Of a stretch of DNA of 64,000 nt, positions 1 through 8,393 are shown one piece after another (the first letter of the stretch is position 1; each line of letters opens with the position of its first letter). Position numbers and translations under genes: made by a program. Source of the DNA: Nocardia tenerifensis NBRC 101015 (GTDB lineage Bacteria > Actinomycetota > Actinomycetes > Mycobacteriales > Mycobacteriaceae). The notes beneath the pieces are model-generated. The model was not told where the DNA came from. It made no database searches and was given only the letters and a program-made list of their open reading frames with translations. Where the stretch lies: positions 61,966 through 125,965 of the forward strand of contig NZ_BAGH01000119.1 in the NCBI RefSeq assembly GCF_000308715.1, read 5' to 3'.

Positions 1-1
1 A

Positions 2-793
2 CGCGAACGGCACCTCGTCGCCGGGCTCGGTGGCCTACTCGTACAGCGCGGCCGCCGTGCCCCGCTCATCGACGCCGGAGCCGGGCCGATCACCTTGCCA
101 GAAAACCCTGCCAACCCGATGACCGGCGCCACGATCTCCGGCAGTGTGCTCGACAACCTCGCCGGCGTCGTCGGCTCGGACGCATCGACGCATCGCCATA
201 ACCCACCTGCACTTCGACCACCTCGGCCGGACCCCGGCAATGACCGCCCGCCATTCCACAACGCGCTCATCCATATCGGCGAATACGAATGGAGCTGGTG
301 GCGCTCACTGACCCCGGCGATGATGACACCTTCCCCGGCTGAGCGAATGGCAGGTTCCTTAACCGGCAGGTCCTCGACACCATCGCAGGCCAGCCCCCCG
401 ATCACCCACGGCTCCAGGATCTTCCCCGGCGTTCGGACGATGATGATCCCCGGACACTCCACCGGCCACACCGCATAGGTGATCCGGGCCTGGGGACGCC
501 GCATGGTCGTTTTCGGCGAAGCTCTGCACTCACCGGTGCAGGTAACCCAACCCGACTGGGTTTCCGGCTCCGACTACGACCAACACGAAGCTGTGTTCCA
601 TCGCCGTTCGCTGGTGGACCGGCTCGCGGACAGCGGCGACCTTGCCTCCGGTATCCACTTCGCCGATGTGCCCTTTGGCTGCGTAGGGCCCAATGACGTC
701 GGCCGAACCCGTTGGGTTCCCTACGACTTACCCACGCCACGCCGAATTCCGTACCGCACAGCCCACTCCGTCGCTTGGAGATCGCATGGTTGA
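2..793 (+). pseudogene. Broken MBL-fold metallo-hydrolase (5' end outside window)
   Basis: Translated pieces align in order with the metallo-beta-lactamase-fold hydrolase pattern. They are an N-terminal strand ending in LIDAGAGP, then ENPANPMTGA, the metal-binding ITHLHFDHLG (198-227, in a different frame), IFPGVRTMMIPGHSTGHTA, and after a stop MVVFGEALHSPVQV and GIHFADVPFG. The reading frame leaves and re-enters around 190-235, and an in-frame TAG at 476-478 interrupts the protein just after the second histidine motif. It is therefore almost certainly inactive. The start lies left of the window. The real protein would have been a secondary-metabolism or detoxification-type hydrolase of roughly 270 residues; the substrate cannot be told. 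Confidence 0.75.
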
Positions 794-1109
794 CTACCTC
801 GGATATCGCCCCAACAAATCCACGATCATCCTCAGCCGCTCTGCGGCATTCACTCAGCGCTTCGAGGTCACCGGCACCCCGCTACCGAATGGGACAACCT
901 CCTGGATCGACATCTACGACAGCGACGACGAACTGCTCACCACATGGACCGCGACCACCATCAGCGGGACCGTCGTCGACTACCTCATCGAACCTCAACA
1001 CACCGAAGATGTCGCCGTCCGCACCCACGCGAACTACAACCTCTACCTCAACTATCCAGGCACACGGTTGCCCTATTGCTGGTTCCGCGGACCGATAGTC
1101 CGCGAATAG
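786..1109 (+). CDS. Phage-type LtfC-like beta-sandwich protein
   Basis: A 107-residue protein starting MVDYLGYRPNKSTIILSR. The alternating beta-strand pattern and the middle segment with FTQRFEVTGTPLPNGTTSWIDIYD resemble the LtfC/p132/Gp6 beta-sandwich domain proteins encoded in head-to-tail regions of mycobacteriophages, by memory of the family. The ATG at 786 was chosen because homologous sequence begins there; an upstream in-frame start would add 31 residues that overlap the decayed hydrolase. No other virion genes are seen, so this is probably a prophage leftover. Function in the phage is not certain (head-tail or tail component). Confidence 0.6.
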   Translation: MVDYLGYRPNKSTIILSRSAAFTQRFEVTGTPLPNGTTSWIDIYDSDDELLTTWTATTISGTVVDYLIEPQHTEDVAVRTHANYNLYLNYPGTRLPYCWFRGPIVRE

Positions 1110-1402
1110 CCAGGTGGCGAATGTGCCGGAAGCTTTGAGGGCGAACCGCGAATAGACCTCGGGAAACGGTGACTACCGCGACCGTTCAGATAGTCGCCGA
1201 GGGCTGTAGCCGCGCGCACGCATGCCTATCCGAGCTGTGCGCGCAAGTCGTCAGAGGCGACCACCCACGGCTTCGACCGCGTCCCGAAATCGATAACTCA
1301 TGACCAAGTTAGATGAGCGCGGTCCCAGGCGGGCGGCTTGATGTCCACGCGTGTCCGCACCGAGCGCGCTCGCCGCCCTCAGCACACCCGGGATGGAGGT
1401 TG

Positions 1403-1579
1403 ATGTCCCTGCGTAAGGCCGAGCCCATCCCTCATGCCGCCCCGCCGACCGTCAACGTGGTTGCCGCCCCAGCTCCCCGAGCTCCAGCACGCCGTACGCG
1501 CATTCCCGTAGCACCCGCGCGACCCGAGCAGCCACACCTCGACGGGTCGGCGCCAGGTAAGGCTGCCGAGACGCCGTAG
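1403..1579 (+). CDS. Small Ala/Pro-rich hypothetical protein
   Basis: A 58-residue ORF starting MSLRKAEPIPHAAPPTVN and ending GKAAETP. It is preceded by GGAGG at 1395-1399, only three bases from the ATG. It is rich in alanine, proline and arginine, with no recognisable domain and no membrane segment. Surrounding DNA has no other convincing gene, so its support is the ribosome binding site and the lack of competitors only. It could easily be a chance ORF in GC-rich DNA. Confidence 0.3.
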   Translation: MSLRKAEPIPHAAPPTVNVVAAPAPRAPARRTRIPVAPARPEQPHLDGSAPGKAAETP

Positions 1580-1767
1580 CGCGCACCATGTCCTAGCTTA
1601 TGGACTACACAAATCGCCGGCGTCATGAGCGCTAGGGGTCGTAGCCGCATGTCAGGCCCCATAGTCTGCATGCTAGGCAATACACGAAACTGTATTGTTC
1701 GATACAGTGGGACCGTCAGGAAGCGGGGGCGGCCGCTGCTCCAACAGCGACCAACCCCCAGATCACC

Positions 1768-1890
1768 TCAGTGCAGCAATATGATCAGCAGCAGGATGAT
1801 CAGCGGACCTGAACAACGAATCGAGACCTCGGCAGCCAGATCCGTGGCTGCCGAGGTCTTCTCCGATACCTTGTCTGACTTGTTCGGCAT
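1768..1890 (-). CDS. Small peptide with hydrophobic C-terminal tail
   Basis: A 40-residue ORF, MPNKSDKVSEKTSAATD at the start and PLIILLLIILLH at the end. An AGGAG ribosome binding site lies 9 bases before the ATG on the minus strand. A charged N-terminus followed by a 12-residue aliphatic tail fits a tail-anchored peptide or a type I toxin-like or holin-like peptide. No family is recognised. The codons for KTSAATDLAAEVS are contained in a perfect 15-bp stem (1824-1859), which would fold in the mRNA and could control translation. Confidence 0.4.
   Translation of the reverse strand: MPNKSDKVSEKTSAATDLAAEVSIRCSGPLIILLLIILLH
1824..1859. repeat. 15-bp perfect inverted repeat inside the small ORF
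   Basis: Arms 1824-1838 and 1845-1859 are perfectly complementary, with a 6-base loop (gatccg). There is no T-run on either side in either direction, so it is not a standard intrinsic terminator. It lies within the coding part of the minus-strand 40-residue ORF. Confidence 0.8.
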
Positions 1891-2434
1891 CGAACACAAC
1901 TCCTCTTCTAGGACTGCGGCTACGATCCAACCGGGTGTCGAATCGCACTCCGCTCCCACAAGAGGAACTGTGGATCTCGACTTCGCATAGCGCTGAGTTC
2001 GAGGTCGCGACCAGGCTATCCGATGGGCGCACCCAACTACTGCGTGAACACCAAAAAGCCGCCGAAACCGCTTTCCTAACAGCGGAGTTAAGATACATGT
2101 ATCCGAACTCCGCCGCTTGGAACATAGCCGGAGGTCATAGCGCCGTTAGGCAGAACATGACGTGTCAGCGGCCGAGCGAAGGCACCCCGAATTGTTAGGT
2201 GGGTCACATTTTCTCGCAACACGGCTGGACGCTCTGCGCCCCGGTAAGGCAAGCACTCCCTCAACGTAAGACGATCCGCGCATACCGTAGGCGCGATATT
2301 CATCCAAATACCCGTGGCCGCACCGCGGTCAGCGCGCCGAGCGAGAACGCCTGAGCGCAGAACGGGACCGAGCTCAGCACGTCCTCGACGAGATCGACTC
2401 AGCTGCAACCTAATTGACAGGAAAGGAGGAAGCC
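1891..2434. other. Gene-free stretch with a 32-bp palindrome
   Basis: No convincing coding region on either strand. The stretch contains a long dyad (2082-2113). Upstream of it, outside this interval, is another small hairpin, ACTGTAT/ATACAGT, at about 1689-1708. The last part, about 2410-2434, is the leader and ribosome binding site of the next gene. Confidence 0.6.
2082..2113. repeat. 32-bp near-perfect palindrome
   Basis: Sixteen-base arms centred between 2097 and 2098. The outer GCGGAGTT/AACTCCGC and inner ATACATGTAT are perfect, and only two base pairs in the hinge (2090:2105 and 2091:2104) are mismatched. The layout of two outer arms around an AT-rich core resembles a site-specific recombination or dimeric repressor site. 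It lies about 320 bp before the TnpC-like gene. Confidence 0.75.
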
Positions 2435-2916
2435 GTGAGAGTTACCGATCGGCAGCGCCGGCAAGCCGAATACCGGATCCAAGCGGCGATGGACAGGCTG
2501 TTGCGCGGTGAGATCCCCCCGGCGGAAAGCTCGATCTGAAAACCCTCGCCGCACAAGCCGGAGTGAGCAGGACCGGCTTCTACCCCAAGAACGGAGTAGA
2601 CGGCCCCTACCAACATCTCGCCACCGAGTTCAACCGCCGCCGAGAACTACACGAACACAACAACACCCACGGCCCTGACTCACGCGATACCGAAATCTCC
2701 CGGCTCCAGCACGAGAACACGCGGCTGCGAGTCAGGATCGCGGAGAAAGACTCCGCCATCGAGGAGCTGACCACATTCAAGACCCTGTCCATTTCCCGGC
2801 TGGCGGCTCAGCACGATGAAATCACGCGACTTCGAATAACAGCCGCCTCGCAAACAAACCTCGGCAGCCGACCGGCCTCGGCCAACGACTCGCGACCACT
2901 GATCGGCCCGTGCTAG
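2435..2916 (+). pseudogene. TnpC/KfrA-like DNA-binding protein, frameshifted
   Basis: GTG start with a very strong AAAGGAGG at 2422-2429. The first frame reads VTDRQRRQAEYRIQAAMDRLLRGEIPP and stops at 2537. The -1 frame continues as GGKLDLKTLAAQAGVSRTGFYPK followed by a coiled-coil tail (ISRLQHENTRLRVRIAEKDS, then ISRLAAQHDEITRLR), ending at 2916. Together they give the usual plan of an actinobacterial transposon-associated accessory protein (Tn554 TnpC / DUF6262-like or KfrA-like): an HTH followed by a coiled coil. The break falls at a run of six C (about 2505-2512). Either one C was lost, or the site C-CCC-CCG is a programmed -1 slippage site. Confidence 0.65.
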
Positions 2917-2974
2917 CCTTCCCGGCCGCCGAGCTCGGCCCCGAGATCCGGCTCTGGCGCCAGCGGTCCCGGTG

Positions 2975-3874
2975 TCATGGGTGCGGAGATAGGTCGACGC
3001 GGATGCTGTCGTTGTTGCTGATGATGAAGACGCGATGGCGTTGCGGTTTTCGCCATTGGTGGCCGATCAGGAAGTAGCGGTCCGGGGTGCGGGCCAGCAG
3101 GAGCAGACCGCTGTAGGAGTAACGGAATTTCTGGTCGGGGGCGGTGATGGGGCGGACCGTGGCCCCGCCGCCTTCGATCAGCAAGGGGTCCACGCTGAGT
3201 AGCAGAACGACCGGGCGACTTCCGAATCCGGTGTTCATCTCGTTTTCCGCCTCCACCACGGCGCGATGCCGGGCGTAGGAGCCGACCGACCAGAACACGG
3301 CCAGGAACCCCAGTGCCAGCAACGCCAGGATCGGCAACCACGGGGTGGATCGAGGACGTCGCCGGCTCCGGCGGATGCTGAGCAGGCCGGGGTAGGTTTC
3401 GCGCAGCGCGATGGCGTAGCCGATAAGCGCGACCGAGATGATGAGCATGATCGGCAGATAGGTCCCCATCCATTGCGGCAGGTCGTCTCGCCGGAGGACC
3501 GAGAATCCCACGATGATCGCCAGCGCCGTGCCCGTAGCGGCGACCGTGCTGGTCCACCGGCGCAGCATGGTGCGCGGCCGTCGTGTGCGGACGGCGACGA
3601 GCATCGGGACACCGCGCAGGCCATAGCAGGCGAGCACGATCAGCAAGCCCACTACGGCGGGCCAGTAGCTGCTGGTGAGGCTGCCTATCAGGTACTCGGG
3701 CACCGACAGCCCGAGCATCCCGACATCCACGCCGAAGTACCCGTACCAGGCGCGGGTATAAACCACACCGAAGTAGTACAGGACCGCGCCGACCACCGCG
3801 CCTTGGGACGCGATCGTTCCCGCGGCAGTGAACGCGCGGCGAACCCCAGGCGGGTCGCCCGCTTCCCGGCTCAT
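2975..3874 (-). CDS. Multi-pass membrane protein of unknown function
   Basis: A 299-residue protein with about five hydrophobic segments: near residues 20-42, 60-85, 105-128, 137-155 and 180-200. A soluble C-terminal domain of about 95 residues follows. The ATG overlaps the stop of the upstream lipoprotein gene by four bases (ATGA), so the two are translationally coupled. The C-terminal part, with FGSRPVVLLLSVDPLL and FLIGHQWRKPQRHRVFIISN, would face one side of the membrane. No family is recognised. Similar lipoprotein plus membrane protein pairs are common in Nocardia accessory DNA. Confidence 0.75.
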   Translation of the reverse strand: MSREAGDPPGVRRAFTAAGTIASQGAVVGAVLYYFGVVYTRAWYGYFGVDVGMLGLSVPEYLIGSLTSSYWPAVVGLLIVLACYGLRGVPMLVAVRTRRPRTMLRRWTSTVAATGTALAIIVGFSVLRRDDLPQWMGTYLPIMLIISVALIGYAIALRETYPGLLSIRRSRRRPRSTPWLPILALLALGFLAVFWSVGSYARHRAVVEAENEMNTGFGSRPVVLLLSVDPLLIEGGGATVRPITAPDQKFRYSYSGLLLLARTPDRYFLIGHQWRKPQRHRVFIISNNDSIRVDLSPHP

Positions 3875-4335
3875 TTGCCGGGGTTCGCGCTCGGGCGCGG
3901 TGCCGCCTCGGTCGGCGGCGGCAGTTCCTGGTACGTCGGTGGCTCGGTCACGATGCCGAAACCGTCATCGGCCGAGCGGCCAGGCAAGATCGGCGTGGTC
4001 GGCGGAATCACCGGTGGGGAGGTCGTTATGCGGACACCCGAACCGGCGACGGCCGGGTCGATCGGCACGGTGGACGGGATCAGCGGAGGCGGTTCACTGG
4101 TGGTCGCGATCACCGATATCGGCACACGGTCCGACACCCGCGGCGGTGACGACTGCGGTGCTCCGGTGCTCTCGGAAGGCGCTCCGGCAGTGGATGTTCC
4201 GGCCGATGGAGCGGTCGCGGAGTCGGGCGATCCGGTCACACTGGATGTGACTGTCGCCGGCGTATCGGCTGGAGCACACGCGGTCAGCCAGCACGCGATG
4301 ATCGCCCCCGCAGCGAGTATCGGTGTTCGATCCAT
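3871..4335 (-). CDS. Ser/Thr/Pro-rich lipoprotein
   Basis: A 154-residue protein with a signal peptide and lipobox, MDRTPILAAGAIIACWLTAC, so the cysteine at position 20 is the likely lipidation site. The mature part is a low-complexity Ser/Thr/Pro/Ala linker with no folded domain visible, ending PPPTEAAPRPSANPGK. The ATG at 4335 was chosen over longer starts because the signal sequence begins there and AGGGGG precedes it. It is the first gene of a two-gene operon with the membrane protein at 2975-3874. It probably acts as a surface-attached spacer or partner of that protein. Confidence 0.75.
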   Translation of the reverse strand: MDRTPILAAGAIIACWLTACAPADTPATVTSSVTGSPDSATAPSAGTSTAGAPSESTGAPQSSPPRVSDRVPISVIATTSEPPPLIPSTVPIDPAVAGSGVRITTSPPVIPPTTPILPGRSADDGFGIVTEPPTYQELPPPTEAAPRPSANPGK

Positions 4336-4633
4336 TCGATCCCCCTGAACAATGTGCAGCCATTGTCCGACAAACCCTCCGCCAACAGAAGAGATTGATG
4401 CCCAGCGACGGCGCGTCGCCCATGCCACGCGGATCCGGTGGGCCACCGGCATACGCCGCTACCAACGTCTGGGTCCACGCCCGAGCTCGACCCGGCCGCG
4501 AGAACAGAGTCGAACTCGCTGTATCTGGACCGGTGCGCGCGCCTGCATCCGCCGAAGACTTCGGAACCCGGTTTTCTACTGCGCGAACAGGTCTAGCCTT
4601 GGCTTGGCCCGCGCGGGAAAGGTCGGATCGCGA

Positions 4634-5347
4634 ATGGCACAGATCAACAGGGTCGCACTCCAAGCCCGCTTGAACACCTACCTCATCGATCGATACCTGA
4701 ACCTGCACAACATTCTGGTTGGCCTCGCGCTGGGAACTGCAGGTCTCGCGGCTGCCAGCCTCATCAGTCAACCAGCCGAGTACCGCGACTATCAGGCCAG
4801 CTTCTGGGTTTTGTGGGTCGCGAGCCTGCTCGCGGTCGCGACCGCGTACGCAGGCGCCGTGGTCGGTTCGGTGTTGTTGCCGCCGCTGGTTCCGGGTGTG
4901 GTCGACGTGGTGATCCCGCTGGTACTCGGAATGCTTGAATTCCTGCTGTTTGGCATCTTGGCCAACAAACTCACCACTTTGTCCAGTCCGGTACCGGTAA
5001 TGACCGCCTGGTTCTGCGCCTTCACCGTGTTCTGCATCATTGCGGCACTGGCCGTGTGGCGCGCCGCTCAAATCCTCAAACCGGGCGGGTTCGCCGACGA
5101 CATTCGACCCGGCGTCGAAAGCTATCTCCTCGGCCAGCGCTTCGACATTGCGGCGGCGCTGCTGCTCGCGACGATCTCTGCCGCTGGGGCGCTGGTGAAT
5201 ATGCTGATGGACCGTCCCGTGATCGTAGATCGAGTTTTCGCGGGCGTGATCGCCGGTGGTCTCACAGCTGCGCTGGCGGCCCACCAGCGAGCCGCCGGAA
5301 AACTACGGAACGCTATTCACCCGCCGACCTCCTCGCCCGCTAAGTAG
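4634..5347 (+). CDS. Integral membrane protein of unknown function
   Basis: A 237-residue protein with six or seven hydrophobic helices, for example LVGLALGTAGLAAASLI, FWVLWVASLLAVATAYAGA, VVIPLVLGMLEFLLFGILA and FDIAAALLLATISAAGALV. The ATG at 4634 is preceded by GGAAAGG. The N-terminus (MAQINRVALQARLNTYLIDR) is amphipathic. It is divergent from the lipoprotein operon. No conserved family motif is recognised. Confidence 0.75.
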   Translation: MAQINRVALQARLNTYLIDRYLNLHNILVGLALGTAGLAAASLISQPAEYRDYQASFWVLWVASLLAVATAYAGAVVGSVLLPPLVPGVVDVVIPLVLGMLEFLLFGILANKLTTLSSPVPVMTAWFCAFTVFCIIAALAVWRAAQILKPGGFADDIRPGVESYLLGQRFDIAAALLLATISAAGALVNMLMDRPVIVDRVFAGVIAGGLTAALAAHQRAAGKLRNAIHPPTSSPAK

Positions 5348-5660
5348 CCGCAGGAACCGGACGCGCGCCGAGCCGGCGCCGGCCGACGGAACTAGCCAGT
5401 TCACCTGGTGGTGGATGGTGTCGGCCGCAACCGGACTTGTTCCGACTGACGGGTAGGCACGCGAAGACACTTCAAAGAGAACGATGTCGAAACAGCGAGC
5501 GCGACAGTTCATTAGCTGCATGGCGAAGACATGGCTGGATGGAAGAATCCGCGCAGACGGAATCAGGCGGCAAGCCCCGAAGAGCCGCGGCAGTAGCGAG
5601 AAACGAGTGCTGACGTGGGACGAGTTTCGGTCTAGGCGTGGCTATTCATGTGCGGATACG

Positions 5661-6074
5661 ATGTCGATCATACCGCTTCCACAACCGGAGAACATAGTGG
5701 GACAATCACCTTCGCGAGCGAACTGGGAAGTGATTGGCGGCGTGTGTGCCGTTCTGGGAGTCATCATTGGTCTGGGCGCGTGGTGGTTTCCGACACAGGC
5801 CGATGGCCCGCCAGCTCAAACGTCGATCGACGCGACCATCCTGGATATCGGCAAGTTAGGCCTAAGTGGCGTATTGCAGTCCGGCCCCGGCTATGACTCG
5901 CGGACGAGCTACGGAGTGGTCAAGACGAACGAGAAGGTCGTCGCGCTCTGCGAGGCGATCGTGCAAGACTCGTCAGTTTGGGTGAAGGTTCGCAACACTC
6001 ATGGTCAGACCGGGTTCGTGGTGAGGGAACTTCTCGAATACCCACCGAGAGCCGATCCGCCCCCTCGTTGCTGA
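5661..6074 (+). CDS. Membrane-anchored protein with SH3-like domain
   Basis: A 137-residue version starting MSIIPLPQPENIVGQSPS. One membrane helix (VCAVLGVIIGLGAWWF, about residues 29-45) is followed by an extracytoplasmic region. Its end reads SGVLQSGPGYDSRTSYGVV and WVKVRNTHGQTGFVVRELL, a typical bacterial SH3 (SH3b) layout. SH3b domains bind cell wall or proteins. An in-frame ATG at 5484 with AAAGAGA before it would add 59 residues of unusual codon use, so the start is uncertain. Confidence 0.55.
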   Translation: MSIIPLPQPENIVGQSPSRANWEVIGGVCAVLGVIIGLGAWWFPTQADGPPAQTSIDATILDIGKLGLSGVLQSGPGYDSRTSYGVVKTNEKVVALCEAIVQDSSVWVKVRNTHGQTGFVVRELLEYPPRADPPPRC

Positions 6075-6090
6075 CACCTGTGTGGATCAA

Positions 6091-6711
6091 TTACGGCACA
6101 GAACCGCCGTCCAACTCTGAGATCACCCACCCGCTATCGTCATCGGCGGCGACCGCGTCGGCCAGGGTATTGAACACTCGGTGCTGAACTATGAGGACCG
6201 CACCTTCAAGGATCTTCTCGGCGCGGTAGGCCTCGATCCGTTCGAGGCTGAACGAGCCGTTGGTCCAGATCGCTCCGAGCTCGCGAGGCTCGGCCACACG
6301 ATATTGCCTCCATTCGACAGGTTTGCCGTCGGCAGCTTCGTTGGCGGCATGAATACACGCCGCGAGTAGTCGACCTTGCTCGGGAGTGAGCTTGGTGTCA
6401 GCGTTACGATCCACCGCAACGATGAAATGTTGTTGGTCTTCGGGGCCGCGGCGCGCGGCAATCTGGGTGTTAGGAATTTGGTTCCAGTACGCGCCAGCAT
6501 TGTCGATGGTGGTCGGCGGCGGACACGGATGACTAGCAGTGCGCTCGTGTTCTGACCGGAGTGCGGCGAGCAGCGACAGTATCCCGCCGTCGGGCCCCAG
6601 GAATTTCTTCGCTACGGGGCTCAAGTTTGGCGGTTCGACATCGACCCCGTATCCGGCGTTAATAGCCGTGGTGATCTCGACGAACTGATCGTCGGTCAGG
6701 CGCTTACTCAT
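6091..6711 (-). CDS. Hypothetical soluble protein
   Basis: A 206-residue protein with GAGGGG before the ATG. It begins with an LTDDQFVEITTAINAGYGVD helix and is cytoplasmic, with no signal or membrane segment. The central part (QQHFIVAVDRNADTKLTPEQ, then a helix AACIHAANEAADGKPVEW) and a C-terminal strand-rich segment suggest a two-domain protein. No family is recognised. It has codon use typical of a real gene and stands alone, with gaps on both sides. Confidence 0.65.
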   Translation of the reverse strand: MSKRLTDDQFVEITTAINAGYGVDVEPPNLSPVAKKFLGPDGGILSLLAALRSEHERTASHPCPPPTTIDNAGAYWNQIPNTQIAARRGPEDQQHFIVAVDRNADTKLTPEQGRLLAACIHAANEAADGKPVEWRQYRVAEPRELGAIWTNGSFSLERIEAYRAEKILEGAVLIVQHRVFNTLADAVAADDDSGWVISELDGGSVP

Positions 6712-7190
6712 GCTGATCGGATCCCCTCGGTGGTGAACTGAGGTAACGCTGCCCTGGGGCTCAGTGTCGCTTACTCGCCCACATACTCTGCCGCCGGCCG
6801 CTCTCGTCGCTCAAGCGATTTCAGCCTGGCCACTCAGCGGGACTCCGCTGCTGGGGGACACGACTGTTGCAGTCGAAAGATGTGACACCGAAGTTGTGAT
6901 CCACCACCAAGTCCGCTCGTGCCACAGCACCGGCCGCCAACCACATCCTGGTCTCGCCGAGATAGGACGGCTGGCACACGTCAGTACGGTCTCGCCGTTG
7001 ATCTAGACGGAGAACGGATTTTGGCCGTTCCACCATCCCAGCAGCCAGCGGGGGTGACATCCTCGCGCGAGTCTTGCGGTGCACCGCAAGACACACAGAC
7101 TGACCGTGTCATGTACGCCGACGCTACGCGTCCCCAGTGCGGGCACGGCGTCGTATTTTCCGCGCCTCGAGTCGAGGTCATCTTCCCGAC
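6712..7190. other. Gene-free stretch holding a 22-bp palindrome
   Basis: No gene is supported here on either strand. The only structure seen is the perfect palindrome at 7071-7092, lying about 100 bp beyond the stop of the AlbA_2 gene and about 360 bp upstream of the start of the gene at 6091-6711. Confidence 0.6.
7071..7092. repeat. 22-bp perfect palindrome
   Basis: GTCTTGCGGTG followed directly by its reverse complement, with no loop. A loop-free dyad of this length suits a dimeric DNA-binding protein or a recombinase better than an RNA hairpin. It is not followed by a T-run. Confidence 0.8.
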
Positions 7191-8393
7191 TTATTGGGCG
7201 GCCAAGAATGATTCGCAGCGGTGGTGTGATCCGAGGCCCCGAAGCAGTCGTCCGACGAGTGCTTTGACGGTTTCAGTGTGGTCGTTCGCGAGGTCGAGTA
7301 AGGCGGCGTCGGTCGCCTGCTCGTAAACGCTTTCGGTATAGGCGGGTCCGCGGCCGCCGATGCTGAGCGCCAAGGTGTAGGACCGCGCGGTGCGCAGCCC
7401 GGTCAATACCAATCCGAATCGCCATGTGCCGGCGAGGCCGTAGGTCTGGGAGATCGCGGCTGCCAGTCGCACGAGGAGATCGGTGTGACCGAGAATGAGC
7501 GTCTCGAACACCATGTTGCTGTCGTGGCGTTGGTCGGCAGGAAACACGGCGCCTTCGGAAGCCATGAACAGGCGACCGGTTTCGTGAAACTCGAGCAGCG
7601 CCGTACGTCCGTCCCCGTTCCAACCCTGGCCCTCGTACATGGTTTTCACCGCGACGCCGTTGGCGGTGCGCTCGAAGCTGGAGGCGTCGTAGAAATTTGG
7701 GGAGTAGTCACGGTTGTGTTGCACAGAGGTGCTACGGACCAGGTCGCCGATTGTGGTCGACCAATTGCGGTCCTCGGTGACCGGCAGCAGCAGGTCTCGG
7801 GGTGCGCCGAGGGGCTCGGCGAGGATGCCCAGGATTGAGTTGAGTCTCTTGCGTTCGCCGAGGTTGGTTATGGCTTGGTGGATTTCGGGCAGGATGTCCT
7901 TCTGCTTCGCGAGCTGATGTTCGTGCAGGCGCAGCACATCGGCGTAGTCGAGCACGATGTTGGTCTTGTCGCCGCGGCCGTAGTAGCGGCCGTCGACCAT
8001 GTGCGGTGCGCGCGGTGAAGGCGCTATGTGGACGAGTAGGTACCCCTTGCCGGGCTGGCCGTGCGCAGGGATGGCAGTGGTTCGGACGTGAACTGGCTCG
8101 CGCACGAGGGTTGCGGCGATGTTCTCGATGCGTTCGGCCAGGCCGTCGAGCTCGACCGGCCACATGCAGGGTGGGTCGGTGTCCTCGTCGACTCCGATGA
8201 CGATGATGCCGCCGTCTAGCGAGAACGCCGCGATGTCGCAGCCAAGCTTCTTATTCGCGGATTTTCCGCGCTCGAGTTCGCGTTTGATGTCGAGGGTGTG
8301 GGTTTCCTCGAGCAGCCCGTCCGCGACAGCGCGGCGCAGTTCGTCCTCAGTGCGGGGATTCCAAAAAGGGCCAGCGGCACTCATAGCGCGCAA
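7191..8393 (-). CDS. AlbA_2 (Schlafen-type) putative DNA/RNA-binding protein
   Basis: A 400-residue protein. The N-terminal third shows the AlbA_2 pattern: an acidic-basic LDIKRELERGKSANKKLGCDI, then AAFSLDGGIIVIGVDED (the usual AfaN.dGG.iviGV box), and a YYGRGDKTNIVL segment. AlbA_2 domains occur in Schlafen-like proteins and in regulators and defence proteins. The C-terminal 220 residues are of unknown fold, with a conserved-looking strand region FGLVLTGLRTARSYTLALS. ATG at 8393 or 8384 (MSAAGPF) are both possible. It stands alone, in a minus-strand orientation shared with its neighbours. Being in a mobile-element remnant, a role in defence or gene control is an inference. Confidence 0.75.
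   Translation of the reverse strand: MRAMSAAGPFWNPRTEDELRRAVADGLLEETHTLDIKRELERGKSANKKLGCDIAAFSLDGGIIVIGVDEDTDPPCMWPVELDGLAERIENIAATLVREPVHVRTTAIPAHGQPGKGYLLVHIAPSPRAPHMVDGRYYGRGDKTNIVLDYADVLRLHEHQLAKQKDILPEIHQAITNLGERKRLNSILGILAEPLGAPRDLLLPVTEDRNWSTTIGDLVRSTSVQHNRDYSPNFYDASSFERTANGVAVKTMYEGQGWNGDGRTALLEFHETGRLFMASEGAVFPADQRHDSNMVFETLILGHTDLLVRLAAAISQTYGLAGTWRFGLVLTGLRTARSYTLALSIGGRGPAYTESVYEQATDAALLDLANDHTETVKALVGRLLRGLGSHHRCESFLAAQ

Noticed and set aside
4094..5284. Minus-strand ORF of about 400 codons
   Set aside because: It runs opposite the membrane protein at 4634-5347 and through the lipoprotein promoter region; composition is not protein-like.
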